Of a stretch of 64,000 bases of DNA, positions 62,309 through 64,000 are shown in pieces. Origin of the DNA: Gammaproteobacteria bacterium (GTDB lineage Bacteria; Pseudomonadota; Gammaproteobacteria; Steroidobacterales; Woeseiaceae); assembly GCA_029861535.1 (NCBI GenBank), contig JAOTZC010000011.1, forward strand, positions 1-64,000, read 5' to 3'. Position numbers and translations under genes: made by a program. How positions within the stretch are numbered: position 1 is the first letter of the stretch; every line of letters starts with the position of its first letter. The notes under the pieces were generated by a model. That model saw only the letters and a list, made by a program, of their open reading frames with translations. It did not search any database and was not told the origin of the DNA.

Positions 62309-62699
62309 GCGCGTCAATAATTTGTCGCTCGAGTTGCTCGGCATCGGCACCAAGTTCGACTGCCTTCATCTTGGCGCGCCGTGCGTCACTCATTTGCCCT
62401 ACATACGCATACGATGTGGCGAGCAGTGTCCAACCTTTGAGATCATTTGGATTCGCCGCAAGACGCTGTTCGAGGCCAGCGATCATGTCGGCAACCGGAG
62501 GCTGCGACGACGATTGCGCGTGCAGGTCATTGGTCATTTGCGAGTCGGACTGCGAGGGTGACTGTGTTGCCGCCCATTCACCGACAATATCGGTGTTCGC
62601 TTCCACACTTTCAGGTTCTTCTGCTGATGCGCTGGGAGACGACGCGTCACACGCCGCCAGGATCCACAGCGTCGAAACCCCCAATAATATTTTGTACAT
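62289..62699 (-). CDS. TPR lipoprotein, CcmH/CycH-like
   Basis: 136 residues: lipobox LAAC, a Ser/Glu/Gln-rich linker (about 20-65), then one to two TPR units (GLEQRLAANPNDLKGWTLLATSYAYVGQMSDA) resembling the C-terminal TPR of cytochrome c maturation proteins CcmI/CycH. It could help present apocytochromes for heme attachment (inference). First gene of the operon. Confidence 0.68.
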   Translation of the reverse strand: MYKILLGVSTLWILAACDASSPSASAEEPESVEANTDIVGEWAATQSPSQSDSQMTNDLHAQSSSQPPVADMIAGLEQRLAANPNDLKGWTLLATSYAYVGQMSDARRAKMKAVELGADAEQLERQIIDAHDGPQF

Positions 62700-62956
62700 A
62701 CCGATCGCCTCTCTGATACTTCGCTACGCACCGCATGGACACGCTCCATTTGCTTCTCCGGCTAAGCGCCGCTCTAAGCGACATGCCAGATTGTCGGGCA
62801 AGGTCCCGACTCCCATCGTCCATGGGGGCTAGAAAGACTCTATCGGAGGGCCCGGTCGATTCCCGTGATCAGTGTCACATTAAGTTTAGTGCCATTCGCT
62901 ACACTGGCGATTGGCGCGGATTCGCCCGTCGCGGGCGTGGGTTTTTCGGAATCTGA

Positions 62957-64000
62957 ATGGTCAAAAATAGGCTCAATATTCTCGTTGGTGTTACAGCTGT
63001 GTCTGTGGTCTGGTTCATGTCAATGTCGCCTGCGAATGCGCAGGTATCCGATGATGCGCTGGATGCACTGCGTCTCAAGAATTTTGCGGCTGCCGCACAG
63101 TCACTTGACCAGCGTGGAGCGAGCGGCGATAAGGACGCGCTTTATCGCCTGGCGGGCTTATATCGTCGCGGTCTCGGTGTAAACGAGGACCGCGACAAAG
63201 CAAACGACATCTATCGGCAGCTCGCCCTCGAAGGCGATAAGCGAGCGACACTCGCGTTGGCAGGACGCATTGACGATCACTGGTGGTTTTCGCCGCAACA
63301 TGTTGATCTCATTGCGGCGCTGCATTGGTCCTCGCAACGGGGGTTTCAAGACATCGTCTCTGACCTATTGCAGATGAATGTACCGGTGGATTCACCGCTT
63401 ACATTCGGCCGCACAGCGCTCATTGAAGCGGCCGAAGGTGATCAGCCGCAAATCGTAAAACAGCTTGTCGACGCAGGCGCTGATCCGGATCGTAGCGACA
63501 ACTGGGGCGATACCGCATTGATCCTGGCTGCGAAGCGAGGCAACGAGGCGGCGGCGAAATCTTTAATTACAGCAGGTGCAAACGTTAACGCCGCGGGATT
63601 TGGCGGCGCTACTCCGTTGATCGTGGCAGTGCAAAAGAATTTCGGTAACATTGTGTCGGTATTGCTCGAGGCTGGTGCGGAGGTTAACGCGACTAATGAA
63701 CTCGGACAATCCGCGCTGGGCATTGCAGAAGTGCGTGGGCATAAACGAGTCGCAGCGCGATTAAGGTCTCGCGGCGGCACCATTCAGGGCTTCGAGTCGC
63801 AACGGCGCTCCTCGCTGAGCGGGCTGCGGCTAAATGCCGGAAACAGCAACGGCAGGTCTATCTGGTTTATCGCCGCGGAACGGGGCATTGCTAATGCTGT
63901 TTCGGCATTGATTGCAGGTGGCGCAAACCCAGATCAACGTGACAGCACTTCTATGACGGCGCTAATGATTACGGCGGAACGTGGATCGTTGGGGGCGGTC
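62957..64000 (+). CDS. Secreted Sel1/ankyrin-repeat protein (3' end outside window)
   Basis: 348 residues are visible from ATG 62957 and the frame is open at the window edge. Signal peptide ending ANAQ, a Sel1-like unit (ALYRLAGLYRRGLGVNED, then ANDIYRQLALEG), then ankyrin repeats (GRTALIEAAEGDQPQIVKQL, then GDTALILAAKRGNEAAAKSL, then TPLIVAVQKN) and more after an insert. A periplasmic or surface protein-binding scaffold is likely. It is divergent from the cytochrome operon across 257 nt. Confidence 0.82.
   Translation, partial: MVKNRLNILVGVTAVSVVWFMSMSPANAQVSDDALDALRLKNFAAAAQSLDQRGASGDKDALYRLAGLYRRGLGVNEDRDKANDIYRQLALEGDKRATLALAGRIDDHWWFSPQHVDLIAALHWSSQRGFQDIVSDLLQMNVPVDSPLTFGRTALIEAAEGDQPQIVKQLVDAGADPDRSDNWGDTALILAAKRGNEAAAKSLITAGANVNAAGFGGATPLIVAVQKNFGNIVSVLLEAGAEVNATNELGQSALGIAEVRGHKRVAARLRSRGGTIQGFESQRRSSLSGLRLNAGNSNGRSIWFIAAERGIANAVSALIAGGANPDQRDSTSMTALMITAERGSLGAV

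Noticed and set aside
62700-62956. Structured-looking leader upstream of the ankyrin gene and the cytochrome operon (possible riboswitch)
   Set aside because: Two small GC hairpins are visible, but no known riboswitch consensus could be matched by eye; probably ordinary divergent promoters.

Overview
The window is about 64 kb of bacterial chromosome of moderate GC content, almost certainly from a gammaproteobacterium. Several gene neighbourhoods are classic for that class: rhlB divergent from trxA-rho, (aroQ)-accB-accC-prmA, dusB-fis-purH-purD, and dsbD next to groES-groEL. Copper oxidase, multiheme cytochromes and DUF1800/DUF1501 proteins suggest a free-living, perhaps sediment or marine, lineage (inference; no rRNA gene is present to place it). 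No tRNA, rRNA, CRISPR array or insertion-sequence transposase was recognised.

Layout. 0-0.8 kb: C-terminal part of a phage-tail-sheath-like protein running in from the left. 0.9-5.4 kb: ECF sigma factor, membrane anti-sigma-like protein, Spy-like protein, then a secreted DUF1800/DUF1501 pair. 5.6-14.4 kb: two tandem dynamin-like GTPases, an alkyltransferase-like protein, a double DsbA-fold protein, a hydrolase, plsB and trhO. 14.4-19.8 kb: copBA, a DUF465 protein, cysQ, a HAD nucleotidase and rhlB. 20.1-21.9 kb: trxA-rho.

21.9-39.1 kb is an accessory region read almost wholly on the minus strand. From 25.8 to 39.1 kb it is an integron gene-cassette array with 15 recognisable attC sites and four remnants, but no integrase in the window (a CALIN). 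Cassettes carry one or a few small genes (methyltransferase, cupin, TPR lipoprotein, HAD phosphatase, GFA-family, zinc-ribbon, M23 peptidase and unknowns). The first attC sits directly behind moeA, the last gene of the purH-purD-moeA row, so the array looks appended to a housekeeping operon. attC sites are sharp near moeA and decay toward rho, the polarity expected of cassette arrays.

39.1-55.8 kb is housekeeping: moeA, purD, purH, fis, dusB, a very long acidic DUF3426 protein, prmA, accC, accB, an internally deleted aroQ, a TlpA-like redoxin, a dsbD with duplicated alpha domain, and groES-groEL behind a perfect CIRCE operator and a sigma-32-like promoter. 55.8-62.7 kb is a tightly overlapping six-gene operon: TPR lipoprotein, di-heme-b-like membrane protein, 21-heme cytochrome c, 9-heme cytochrome c, SPOR-TPR-beta-barrel outer-membrane protein and a lipoprotein. 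It looks like an inner-membrane-to-outer-membrane electron conduit. The window ends in a Sel1/ankyrin protein.

Scattered between genes are five copies of an unusual element: a conserved 29-nt core held in the loop of a hairpin whose stem is different at each locus and directly abuts stop codons.
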